Shown: piece after piece, positions 1 through 7,036 of the stretch
How positions within the stretch are numbered: the stretch's first letter is position 1
How the letters are laid out: every line of letters starts with the position of its first letter
Assembly (NCBI GenBank): GCA_965120355.1
Contig: CBCPMX010000031.1
Location: 1-9,903 of the forward strand
DNA: 9,903 nt
Origin: CBCPMX01 sp965120355
Lineage (GTDB): Bacteria > Bacillota > Clostridia > Oscillospirales > Oscillospiraceae
Direction: 5' to 3'
Program-made: the position numbers and the translations under genes
The notes under the pieces: model-generated
Database searches by the model: none
Seen by the model: the letters and a program-made list of their open reading frames with translations, nothing else
What the model was told of the DNA's origin: nothing

Positions 1-55
1 GCTGCGGCAACAGGGGGTTTGCTTTCCAAACTTTTCCTTTCAGCGCTCCCAGCAT
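1..55 (-). CDS. araD: L-ribulose-5-phosphate 4-epimerase, N-terminal fragment (cut by window edge)
   Basis: The first 18 codons of a gene that runs off the left edge. The visible protein reads MLGALKGKVWKANPLLPQ. This fits the N-terminus of class II aldolase-type AraD proteins (E. coli AraD begins MLEDLKRQVLEANLALPK), with the same spacing of the Leu/Lys helix and the A-N-x-x-L-P motif. The enzyme would convert L-ribulose 5-phosphate to D-xylulose 5-phosphate, the last step of arabinose catabolism. The start is fixed by a strong AGGAGGGG site six bases upstream. It lies 61 nt after araA on the same strand, as expected for the end of an ara operon. The catalytic zinc-binding histidines are outside the window, so the family call rests on the N-terminus and on context. 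Confidence 0.85.
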   Translation of the reverse strand, partial: MLGALKGKVWKANPLLPQ

Positions 56-61
56 GATAAT

Positions 62-69
62 CCCCTCCT
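62..69 (-). promoter_or_regulatory. Ribosome binding site of araD
   Basis: AGGAGGGG on the minus strand, with a six-base spacer to the ATG at 55. It fixes the start of the truncated epimerase gene and shows that araD is translated independently of araA. Confidence 0.85.
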
Positions 70-79
70 GTATGGTGTG

Positions 80-110
80 CGCCGCCGGAAAGGACGTCTG
101 CCCGGCGGCG
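80..110 (-). other. GC-rich intercistronic hairpin between araA and araD
   Basis: A perfect 9-bp inverted repeat (CGCCGCCGG at 80-88, CCGGCGGCG at 102-110) with a 13-nt loop, lying in the 61-nt gap between the araA stop and araD. No T-run follows in the direction of transcription, so it is not a typical intrinsic terminator. It would block 3'-to-5' decay of upstream mRNA or slow polymerase. Its role is inference. Confidence 0.6.
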
Positions 111-116
111 GCGGTA

Positions 117-1592
117 TTACAGATTTTTCAGCTTCCAGGCGATATCGTTGTAAAACAGCTCTTTCCTGAACGCTTCCACCGTCGTGTCCTTGGTGATGTG
201 GACGCACTCGATCTGCATCATTTCTGCCCAGTCCTCCATCATTTGTGCCGTGACGGCAGTGGAGAGAACCGTGTGGTGCGCGCCGCCGGCGTGGATCCAG
301 CACTTGACGCCGGTCAGCAGATCCGGCGCGGGCTTCCACATGACGCGGGCCACCGGCAGATTTGGCATCTCCAGAATGGGCTTGATGACCTCGATATCCT
401 GAATGATCATCCGCAGGCGGCCGCCCATATCGATGAGGCTGACCACAATGCCGGGGCCTTCCTTGCCCTCGAAGACCAGACGGGCCGGGGGCTGGCGGTC
501 GCCGATGCCCAGGGGATGGACTTCAATACGGGGCCGCTGGGCAGCGATGGAGGGGCAGACTTCCAGCATATGCGCGCCCAGGGAGACTTCGTTGCCCGGT
601 TCCAGGTCGTAGGTATAGTCCTCCATAAACACAGTGCCGCCCTCCAGGCCCTGGGCCATGGCCTTCATAATGGCGGTCATGCCGGAGACCTTCCAGTCGC
701 CCTCGCCGCCATATCCAATGCCGTCGGCCATCATATTCTGGCTGGCCAGGCCCGGCAGCTGCTCCATGCCGTACAGGTCCTGGAAGTTGTTGATAAACGC
801 CTGGGCGCCTTCCCGCTCCAGGATTTTGCGCATGGCCACTTCCTCCCGGGCCTGATAGCGAACCGCGTCCAGGTCGCCGGTGGCAAAGTCATAACGCGCT
901 TTGTACTCCTCCATCTTGGCGTCCACCTCGGCGCCGGTGACGGCGTTCATGGTCTCCACCAGATGGCCCACGGGCCAGTAGTCCACCTGCCAGCCCAGCT
1001 TCATCTGCGCCTCCACCTTGTCGCCCTCGGTGACGGCCACATCCCGCATATTGTCGCCAAAGCGGATGATCCGCAGTTTGCGGGAGAAGTCATAACCTAC
1101 GGCAGCCCGCATCCAGTCGCCCAGCTCCTTCTGCACCGGCGGGTCTTGCCAGTAGCCGGCGATCACCTTCCGGGGCAGCCGCATCCGCGCGCCGATGAAC
1201 CCGTGCTCCCGGTCGCCGTGGGCGGCCTGGTTCAGGTTCATGAAGTCCATATCGATCTCCTCGTTGGGAATCTTGCGGTTGTACTGGGTGGCAAAGTGGC
1301 AGTAGGGCTTCTGCAGCAGGTCAAAGCCGTGAATCCACATCTTGCTGGGAGAGAAGGTGTGGCACCAGGTCACCACGCCGCAGCAGCTGCCGTCATAGTT
1401 GGCGTCCCTCATAATTTGGGTGATCTCGGCGTCGGTTTTGACCGTGGCCTTATAGACCAGCGGGCAGGGCAGATTGCCGGAGTCCGTCAGCTTCTGCGCC
1501 ATCTCCGCGCCCCGCTGTGCCACAATGTCCAGCACCTCGGGCCCGTATAAAAACTGACTGCCGACCACAAACCAGAATTCTTTCTTTTCCAT
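117..1592 (-). CDS. araA: L-arabinose isomerase
   Basis: A 491-residue cytoplasmic isomerase that converts L-arabinose to L-ribulose, the first catabolic step. E. coli AraA has 500 residues. The N-terminus (EFWFVVGSQFLYGPEVL) is the family hallmark, followed by the CCGVVTWCHTFSPSKMWI block near residues 70-87. The expected Mn2+-binding residues are present: Glu297 in the GGEGDW motif, Glu324 in FMEDYTY, His341 in LGAHMLEVCPS, and a His-His pair at 439-440 in AGGAHHT. These correspond to E. coli E306, E333, H350 and the H449/H450 region. The start is the ATG at 1592, with GGAGGGG six bases upstream. A TTG 15 bases further upstream would put that ribosome binding site inside the gene, so it was rejected. 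The gene follows the kinase by 15 nt and precedes araD. No defects are seen. Confidence 0.97.
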   Translation of the reverse strand: MEKKEFWFVVGSQFLYGPEVLDIVAQRGAEMAQKLTDSGNLPCPLVYKATVKTDAEITQIMRDANYDGSCCGVVTWCHTFSPSKMWIHGFDLLQKPYCHFATQYNRKIPNEEIDMDFMNLNQAAHGDREHGFIGARMRLPRKVIAGYWQDPPVQKELGDWMRAAVGYDFSRKLRIIRFGDNMRDVAVTEGDKVEAQMKLGWQVDYWPVGHLVETMNAVTGAEVDAKMEEYKARYDFATGDLDAVRYQAREEVAMRKILEREGAQAFINNFQDLYGMEQLPGLASQNMMADGIGYGGEGDWKVSGMTAIMKAMAQGLEGGTVFMEDYTYDLEPGNEVSLGAHMLEVCPSIAAQRPRIEVHPLGIGDRQPPARLVFEGKEGPGIVVSLIDMGGRLRMIIQDIEVIKPILEMPNLPVARVMWKPAPDLLTGVKCWIHAGGAHHTVLSTAVTAQMMEDWAEMMQIECVHITKDTTVEAFRKELFYNDIAWKLKNL

Positions 1593-1598
1593 GGGAAA

Positions 1599-1605
1599 CC
1601 CCTCC
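1599..1605 (-). promoter_or_regulatory. Ribosome binding site of araA
   Basis: GGAGGGG on the minus strand, six bases before the ATG at 1592, inside the 15-nt kinase-araA gap. It decides the araA start in favour of 1592 over the in-frame TTG at 1607. Confidence 0.8.
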
Positions 1606-1607
1606 AA

Positions 1608-3206
1608 TCAAAGTGCGTTGTGCAGATGTTCCACAGCGGCCCGCTCTACGGCAAGGCCCCTGGTATAAGACTGCATAAATGCGGCAAATCCTGCGGCCTC
1701 CTGCGGATCCGGCGGCAGCGTCTGTACCGGCTGTCCGGCAAAGACCTGGCTGGCCAGATAGTCCTCCAGGCTTTGGCCCGGGGCCTTGCGGACCAGGTAC
1801 GCCGCCAAAAGCGCCATGCCCCAGGGGCCGCCCTCGCCGGCGGTCTGCATGACGGACACCGGCACGCCGGCCGCCGCGGCCAAAACCTTTTGGCCCACTT
1901 CCGGCGTCTTGAAAAAGCCGCCGTGGCCCAACAGCCGGTCCACCGCCACTTGCTCGCCTGCCAGAATGTCCAGGCCGATCTTCAGCGTGGCCATGGCGGA
2001 ATAGAGCTGGGCGCGCATGAAATTGGCAAAGCTCAGCCGCCCCTCCGGCGTGCGCGTCAGCAGGGGGCACCCCGCTTCCATGCCGGTGATGGGTTCGCCG
2101 GACAGATAGTTGTACAACAGCAGGCCGCCGCCGTCCGGTTCTGCCTTGGCCGCCGACTGGAACATGGCCGTAAAGATGGCGTTCTGATCCGCCTTTTGGC
2201 CCAGGGCCTCCAAAAAGCCCCGAAATACCTCGGCCCAGGCATTGATTTCGTTGGTGCAGTTGTTGCAGTGCACCATGGCCACAGGCTTGCCGGTGGGGGT
2301 GGTCACCATGTCGATCTCAGGATAGACCCTGGACAGGGGCTTTTCCAGCACGATCATGGCAAAGACCGACGTCCCGGCGGACACGTTGCCGGTGCGCTCC
2401 GCCACCGCGTTGGTGGCAGCCATGCCAGTGCCGGCGTCGCCCTCAGGCGGCGCCAGGGGAATGCCGGCCTGGAGGCAGCCGCTGGAATCCAGCAGCCGCG
2501 CGCCAGCTTCAGTCAGCACGCCCGCGTCTTCTCCCGCCAATACAACCCGGGGCAGGATGTTCCGCAGCTTCCAGGGATACTGCCTGTCCGCCACCATCGC
2601 GTCAAAGCTGTCCAGCATGGCGGCGTTGTAGTCACAGGCATCGCTGTCAATGGGGAACATGCCGCTGGCTTCGCCGATGCCCAGGACTTTTTGCCCCGTC
2701 AGCATATAGTGGACATATCCGGCCAGCGTCGTCAGGTACGCGATGTCCTTCACATGCTCCTCGCCGTTTAAAACCGCCTGATACAGGTGGGCAATGGACC
2801 AGCGCTGGGGGATGTTGAACTGGAACCGCTCTGTCAGAGCCGCGGCGGCGCTGCCGGTGATGGTATTGCGCCAGGTGCGGAAGGGGACCAGCAGGCGATC
2901 CTGGGCGTCCAGCGCCAGATAGCCGTGCATCATGGCCGAAAAGCCCATGGCCGCCACCGTGGTCAGCTCCACGCCATACCGGGCGCGCACGTCGGCAGCC
3001 AGATTGGCATAGGCGTCGCGCAGGCCGTCCCAGACCGCCTCCATGGAATAGGTCCAGATGCCGTTTTCATATTGGTTCTCCCAACTGTGGTCGCCGGAGG
3101 CAATGGGCGTATGATCCGGGCCGGTCAGCACCGCCTTAATGCGGGTGGAACCCAGCTCGATGCCCAGAAAGGTATTGCCGGAGACGACGGCTTCTTTGAT
3201 TTGCAC
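1608..3206 (-). CDS. FGGY-family pentulose kinase, probable L-ribulokinase of a xylulokinase-like lineage
   Basis: A 532-residue sugar kinase with the two-domain FGGY fold. The N-terminal phosphate-binding loop is GIELGSTRIKAVL (residues 15-27). A xylulokinase-like M-H-G motif lies at 93-95, a PEGDAGTG segment holds the likely catalytic Asp257, and NVSAGTSVFA at 274-283 and GHGGFFKTP at 427-435 are the C-terminal nucleotide-binding blocks. The M-H-G motif and overall pattern resemble xylulokinases (COG1070) rather than classical AraB (COG1069). Its place between the transporter and araA/araD implies that it phosphorylates L-ribulose to L-ribulose 5-phosphate. A similar replacement, called AraK, is known from Clostridium acetobutylicum. 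The start is GTG at 3206, with AAAGGAGG eight bases upstream; the open frame extends further, but only inside the upstream permease gene. D-xylulose is the main alternative substrate. Confidence 0.88.
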   Translation of the reverse strand: MQIKEAVVSGNTFLGIELGSTRIKAVLTGPDHTPIASGDHSWENQYENGIWTYSMEAVWDGLRDAYANLAADVRARYGVELTTVAAMGFSAMMHGYLALDAQDRLLVPFRTWRNTITGSAAAALTERFQFNIPQRWSIAHLYQAVLNGEEHVKDIAYLTTLAGYVHYMLTGQKVLGIGEASGMFPIDSDACDYNAAMLDSFDAMVADRQYPWKLRNILPRVVLAGEDAGVLTEAGARLLDSSGCLQAGIPLAPPEGDAGTGMAATNAVAERTGNVSAGTSVFAMIVLEKPLSRVYPEIDMVTTPTGKPVAMVHCNNCTNEINAWAEVFRGFLEALGQKADQNAIFTAMFQSAAKAEPDGGGLLLYNYLSGEPITGMEAGCPLLTRTPEGRLSFANFMRAQLYSAMATLKIGLDILAGEQVAVDRLLGHGGFFKTPEVGQKVLAAAAGVPVSVMQTAGEGGPWGMALLAAYLVRKAPGQSLEDYLASQVFAGQPVQTLPPDPQEAAGFAAFMQSYTRGLAVERAAVEHLHNAL

Positions 3207-3214
3207 AGGGGACG

Positions 3215-3222
3215 CCTCCTTT
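3215..3222 (-). promoter_or_regulatory. Ribosome binding site fixing the GTG start of the pentulose kinase
   Basis: AAAGGAGG on the minus strand, overlapping the TAA stop of the upstream permease by two bases and lying eight bases before GTG at 3206. No ATG fits the N-terminus between this site and the GIELGST loop, so the GTG start is well supported. Confidence 0.75.
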
Positions 3223-4261
3223 ATTTGTTTTTCTCTTTGATTTTGGCAAAGATACTCTGCAGGACGATGAAGAAGCACAGCAGCACCGCCGTGAGAATGT
3301 TGGGCCAGGAGCTGGCCAGCTTGCCGTTGGTCTGCACAATGCTGGCAATGGTGCCGTTGATGAGCACACCGAACAGGGAGCCAATGACGTTGCCCACGCC
3401 GCCGGTCAGCAGGGTGCCGCCGATGACGGCGGAGGAAATGGCGTCCATCTCCATGCCGGTGGCCTGGGAGACGCTGGCCGCCATGGTGTTCATGCAGTAG
3501 CAGATGCCGCCGATGGAGCACAGGAAGGACGAGAGCATATAGGCCTTCATTTTGGTCTTTTTTACGTCCAGGCCCATCATGGCCGCCGACTGCTCGCTGC
3601 CGCCGACTGCGTACAGGGAGCGGCCAAACTTGGTATACCGCAGCACCAGGAAAATGGCCACCAGCACCACCAGGGCAATGATGACGCCGATGCCTACATA
3701 GGGCATGACCACGTTGCCGGCCCGGTTGACGGTTCCGCCGAAAGGCAGATAAATGCGGTAGCTGGCCAGATCATAGAACATCTGGTTCACCTCTGCGGTG
3801 ATGGACATCTGGTTGGTGGAAATGACCGCCGTCATGCCCCGGGCAAAGAACATACCCGCCATAGTGACGATGAAGGGCTGAATGCCCAGATAGCCCACGC
3901 AGAAGCCCTGGACCAGGCCGAACACGATGCCGATGACCAGCACCATCAGGATCATCACCGGCGCGCTGAGGCCCCACTCGCTCATGCCGTAGGCCAGCAG
4001 CATACAGTCCATGGCCACCAGAGATCCCACGGAGATATCAATGCCGCCGGTGAGCATAATGCAGGTCATGCCGCAGGTGACGCAGATCAGGCCCGCGTTG
4101 GTGCGCAGAATATTCAAAAAAGTCTGCACATTGGTGAAGCCCCGGCTGCTGTAGGCAATGCAGCCGCCGGCATAAAGCACAAGAAACAGGATAATGGTAA
4201 TGATCAGCAGCATGGTGTTGCTGTTCATTTTTTTGCGGCTTTGCAGCGTTGTCCCTTTCAT
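3221..4261 (-). CDS. yjfF: Sugar ABC transporter permease, YjfF type
   Basis: A 346-residue integral membrane protein of the RbsC/AraH/YjfF permease family, one of two different permeases in this importer. Hydrophobic segments run along most of its length. The family signature TGGIDISVGS is at residues 71-80. The cytoplasmic coupling region AVGGSEQSAAMMG is near 208-220, and the AVIGGTLLTGGVG block near 268-280. The match to E. coli YjfF includes the MAGMFFARG segment (YjfF: LAGMFFLRG). The start at 4261 overlaps the stop of the preceding permease as ATGA, and its GGAGG lies inside that gene, so the two subunits are probably translated in coupled fashion. A second possible start at Met12 has no better ribosome binding site. 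The C-terminus is Lys-rich and cytoplasmic. Confidence 0.93.
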   Translation of the reverse strand: MKGTTLQSRKKMNSNTMLLIITIILFLVLYAGGCIAYSSRGFTNVQTFLNILRTNAGLICVTCGMTCIMLTGGIDISVGSLVAMDCMLLAYGMSEWGLSAPVMILMVLVIGIVFGLVQGFCVGYLGIQPFIVTMAGMFFARGMTAVISTNQMSITAEVNQMFYDLASYRIYLPFGGTVNRAGNVVMPYVGIGVIIALVVLVAIFLVLRYTKFGRSLYAVGGSEQSAAMMGLDVKKTKMKAYMLSSFLCSIGGICYCMNTMAASVSQATGMEMDAISSAVIGGTLLTGGVGNVIGSLFGVLINGTIASIVQTNGKLASSWPNILTAVLLCFFIVLQSIFAKIKEKNK

Positions 4262-5337
4262 ACGCTGGCAACCTCCTTCCGGCCGGCCTTTCTGGCTGCG
4301 GTGAGCTTTTGCATCCATGCCTTCACCGGGGGCGCCTGAATGGCCACAATGGCAATGACAATAATGGCCTTAAACACCGGGTTGACCGCAGTGGACACCC
4401 CCATGTTGTACATGGTGGTGGTAATGGCCTGGATGGTATAGGCGCCGATGATGGAGCCGGCCAGGTTAAACTTGCCCCCGCCCAGGCTGTTGCCGCCCAA
4501 GGCCACGGCCAGAATGGCGTCCATCTCCATGTCCAAACCGATGTTGTTGGAGTCGGCGCTGGTGATGCGGGAGGAGGCCACAATGCCGGCAATGCCAGCG
4601 CACAGGCCGCAGATCACATAGCACAGGAAGATGATCCGCTTGGAGTTCAGGCCGGCGATGCGGCTGGCCTTTTTGTTGATGCCCACAGACTGGATATACA
4701 TCCCCAAGGCCGTCTTTTTTAAGACCAGGGAGATAATCGCCACGCACACCGCCGCGATGAGAATGGGCGTGGGAATGGGGCCCAGATAGCCGCCGAACAC
4801 GCCGAACTCCGGCACGCGGATGTAGACGATCAGGTTATTGCACAGCAGCAGCCCAATGGCCCGGGCCGCCGACCAGAGGATCAGCGTGGCCACCATGGGC
4901 TGAATGTTCAGATAGGCCACCAGCGAACCGTTAAATGCGCCGCACAGGCAGCCCATGAGCAGCGCCCCGATCAGCCCCACAATCAGGGGCATGGCGAACT
5001 CTTCCGCGCTGCCCACCGACGACACGCCGAACCCCGCCACCAGCATGCAGCAGAACGATGCGCACAGGCTCATCACCGAACCGACGGAGATGTCTGTGCC
5101 GGCGGACGCGGAGACCACCAGCGTCATGCCGATGGCCAGAATGGCCACCTCGCTGCCGCGGTTGAGAATGTTGATAATCCGGCCGTTGAGCAGGCCGTTG
5201 GTCATGGTGATCTTGAAGAAGCTATAGAAATCGTTGCCCTGAACTGCATCATAAACCATATTGATGCACAGCACCAGGAACATACAGAACACGGGCAAAA
5301 ACAGCCGCATCTGGGTGATCTTTTTCAGTTTACGCAT
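4258..5337 (-). CDS. ytfT: Sugar ABC transporter permease, YtfT type
   Basis: A 359-residue membrane permease, the partner of the YjfF-type subunit. A charged N-terminus (MRKLKK) precedes the first membrane segment near residues 11-29. The segment NGRIINILNRGSEVAILAIG (51-70) matches E. coli YtfT around its ILNRAAPVALLAIGMTLVI stretch. The family signature appears as AGTDISVGS (79-87), where many relatives have GGIDLSVG. The coupling loop SVGINKKASRIAGL is at 217-230, and DAILAVALGGNSLGGGKFNL at 273-292 is closely YtfT-like. The start at 5337 overlaps the ATPase stop by eight bases, and GGGAGGT seven bases upstream sits within the ATPase gene. An in-frame TTG at 5355 was rejected. Several Cys residues lie in the membrane segments; their meaning is unknown. 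Confidence 0.93.
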   Translation of the reverse strand: MRKLKKITQMRLFLPVFCMFLVLCINMVYDAVQGNDFYSFFKITMTNGLLNGRIINILNRGSEVAILAIGMTLVVSASAGTDISVGSVMSLCASFCCMLVAGFGVSSVGSAEEFAMPLIVGLIGALLMGCLCGAFNGSLVAYLNIQPMVATLILWSAARAIGLLLCNNLIVYIRVPEFGVFGGYLGPIPTPILIAAVCVAIISLVLKKTALGMYIQSVGINKKASRIAGLNSKRIIFLCYVICGLCAGIAGIVASSRITSADSNNIGLDMEMDAILAVALGGNSLGGGKFNLAGSIIGAYTIQAITTTMYNMGVSTAVNPVFKAIIVIAIVAIQAPPVKAWMQKLTAARKAGRKEVASV

Positions 5338-6850
5338 CGCTTGTACCTCCCGCAATGGCGGCCATGACCCGCTCCTGGGTCAGTTCGCCGTCCAACTCGC
5401 CTACCTTGGCGCCGTCCCGCAGCACCGCCATGCGGTTGCAGGTACGCAGCATCTCCTCAATCTCGGAGGAGATGAACATGACGCTCTTGCCTTCGCCGGC
5501 AAGCTGAACAATCAGCTTCTGAATTTCCGTCTTGGTGCCGACGTCGATGCCGCGGGTCGGCTCGTCCAGGATCAAAAAGTCCGGGTCTGTCGCCAGCCAG
5601 CGGGCCAGAATGGCTTTCTGCTGGTTGCCGCCGGACAGCTGCTTGATGGGCGTCTCCCGGCTGGCGGTTTTGATCTGCAGCAGGTCGATGTACCGGTCGG
5701 CAATTTCCTCCTGCTTGGCCCGCGGCAGCTGTTTGAACATCCCCCGCTTGGCCTGCAGGGCCAAGATGATGTTCTCACGCACCGACAGATCCCCGATGAT
5801 GCCCTCCGCTTTCCGGTCGTCGGGCAGCAGTCCCATGCCCATATTCATAGCATCGATGGGCTGATTGATCTTGGCGTCCTTGCCGTCCACCTTCAGTCTG
5901 CCGGTCTGCGCCCGGTCCGCGCCATAAATGGCTCTGGCCAGCTCGCTGCGGCCGGAACCCAGCAGGCCCGTCAGGCCAATGACCTCGCCTTTGTGGATGT
6001 CCAGATCAAAGGGCTTGATGGTACCCTTATGGCTCAGGCCCCTGGCCTCAATCTCCAGGGGCGCGTCGTCGTGATAGACAAAGCCTTCGGGCTTAATGGC
6101 CGCCAGGTCGTCAAAATCCTTGCCCATCATGGCCGCCACCAGCTTCACCCGCGGCAGCTCCGACACCGGATATTCGCCCACCAGGGTGCCGTTTCGCAGC
6201 ACCGTAATCCGGTCGCAGACCGCGTAGACCTGCTCCAGGAAGTGGGTGACAAAGATGATGCCCACGCCCTGCTCCTTGAGCTGGAGCATCATTTTAAAGA
6301 GCTTTTCCACCTCGCTGTCGTCCAGGGAGGAGGTGGGCTCGTCCAGGATCAGGACCTTACAGTCCATATCCACGGCCCGGGCAATGGCGATCATCTGCTG
6401 GATGGCCAGGGAGTAATTTTCCAGGTTCTGGGCCACATCTACCCGGATATCCAGCCGCTTGACCAGCTCGTCGGCCTTACGGAACATGGTTTTGCGGTCG
6501 ATGGTGTGCAGGCGGGTCATGGGCTCCCGACCGATGAACAGGTTCTCCGCCACACTCAGGTTCGGGCACAGGTTGACCTCCTGGTACACCGTGGAAATGC
6601 CTGCTTTCTGAGCCTCCAGCGTGGAGTGGTTTTTGACGGGGCCATCTACGCCGTCCACCCGGATCTCACCGGCCTCAAAGTCGTTGACGCCGGTCAGGCA
6701 CTTGATCAGAGTGGATTTGCCTGCGCCATTCTCTCCCATCAGGGCGTGGATTTCGCCCTTGCGCAGGGTGAAGTCCACATTGTCCAGCGCCTTGACGCCG
6801 GGGAAGCTCATGCAGATTCCCCGCATCGTCAATACAATATTGTCTTGCAT
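5330..6850 (-). CDS. ytfR: Sugar ABC transporter ATP-binding protein with two fused ATPase domains, YtfR/RbsA/MglA family
   Basis: A 506-residue cytoplasmic energy-coupling subunit with two ABC domains in tandem, the usual architecture for pentose and hexose importers of the CUT2 class. Domain 1 has Walker A GENGAGKST (39-47), Q-loop YQE near 89-91, a weak signature NYSLAIQQ (145-152), Walker B VLILDEP (166-172) and the switch His203. Domain 2 has the family-typical degenerate Walker A GLLGSGRSE (295-303), a canonical signature LSGGNQQ (405-411) and Walker B FLILDEP (425-431), with Ser in place of the switch His. ATP hydrolysis therefore probably occurs mainly at the site that uses domain 1 Walker A. 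The start at 6850 has TGAGGTGA about seven bases upstream. It follows a 186-nt gap with hairpins after the binding-protein gene. Confidence 0.95.
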   Translation of the reverse strand: MQDNIVLTMRGICMSFPGVKALDNVDFTLRKGEIHALMGENGAGKSTLIKCLTGVNDFEAGEIRVDGVDGPVKNHSTLEAQKAGISTVYQEVNLCPNLSVAENLFIGREPMTRLHTIDRKTMFRKADELVKRLDIRVDVAQNLENYSLAIQQMIAIARAVDMDCKVLILDEPTSSLDDSEVEKLFKMMLQLKEQGVGIIFVTHFLEQVYAVCDRITVLRNGTLVGEYPVSELPRVKLVAAMMGKDFDDLAAIKPEGFVYHDDAPLEIEARGLSHKGTIKPFDLDIHKGEVIGLTGLLGSGRSELARAIYGADRAQTGRLKVDGKDAKINQPIDAMNMGMGLLPDDRKAEGIIGDLSVRENIILALQAKRGMFKQLPRAKQEEIADRYIDLLQIKTASRETPIKQLSGGNQQKAILARWLATDPDFLILDEPTRGIDVGTKTEIQKLIVQLAGEGKSVMFISSEIEEMLRTCNRMAVLRDGAKVGELDGELTQERVMAAIAGGTSDA

Positions 6851-6901
6851 TCTGGTGTCACCTCACAATATACATATGCTCGGGCAAAGGGAATTCTGCC
6901 G

Positions 6902-6930
6902 GGCGGTTTCCGCTTTTGAGGGGAACCGCC
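6902..6930 (-). other. Hairpin in the gap between binding-protein and ATPase genes (ATPase-proximal)
   Basis: The inverted repeat GGCGGTT / AACCGCC (7 bp, with two more pairs beyond one mismatch on the transcribed strand) sits just upstream of the ATPase leader. There is no T-run, so it is not a classical terminator. Together with the next hairpin it would modulate the ratio of binding protein to membrane components. This role is inferred from position. Confidence 0.5.
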
Positions 6931-6963
6931 TCCCCGGGCTTTGCTTCACTTGGACATCAATCA

Positions 6964-6997
6964 AAGGGAGGACCCCAGGTTGGCGGGGTCCTCCCTT
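6964..6997 (-). terminator. Strong hairpin 39 nt after the binding-protein stop, probable partial terminator or mRNA stabiliser
   Basis: A perfect 13-bp inverted repeat (AAGGGAGGACCCC at 6964-6976, GGGGTCCTCCCTT at 6985-6997) with an 8-nt loop. Read on the minus strand, the stem is followed by TTTGATTG, a short and interrupted T-stretch, so termination is probably partial. The binding-protein mRNA would end in or be protected by this stem, while part of transcription proceeds to the ATPase and permease genes. That arrangement is common in binding-protein importers, where the soluble component is needed in excess. Confidence 0.65.
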
Positions 6998-7036
6998 GGG
7001 GATTACGCTGTGTTTGCTTGGGGAAGTGCTTTCAGA

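Noticed and set aside
54..1550. Long plus-strand open frame of 498 codons
   Set aside because: It lies wholly antisense to araA, has low-complexity His/Gly/Leu-rich translation with no recognisable domain, and is an effect of GC-rich codon use on the real strand.
1620..2771. Long plus-strand open frame opposite the pentulose kinase
   Set aside because: Antisense shadow with His/Gln/Arg-rich translation; the minus-strand kinase is complete with clear motifs.
6867..6890. Possible TATATT -10 element just before the ATPase gene
   Set aside because: No acceptable -35 at 16-18 bases, and the start point would fall on the ribosome binding site.
5261..6919. Long plus-strand open frame opposite the ABC ATPase
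   Set aside because: Antisense shadow; the minus-strand gene carries both sets of ABC motifs.
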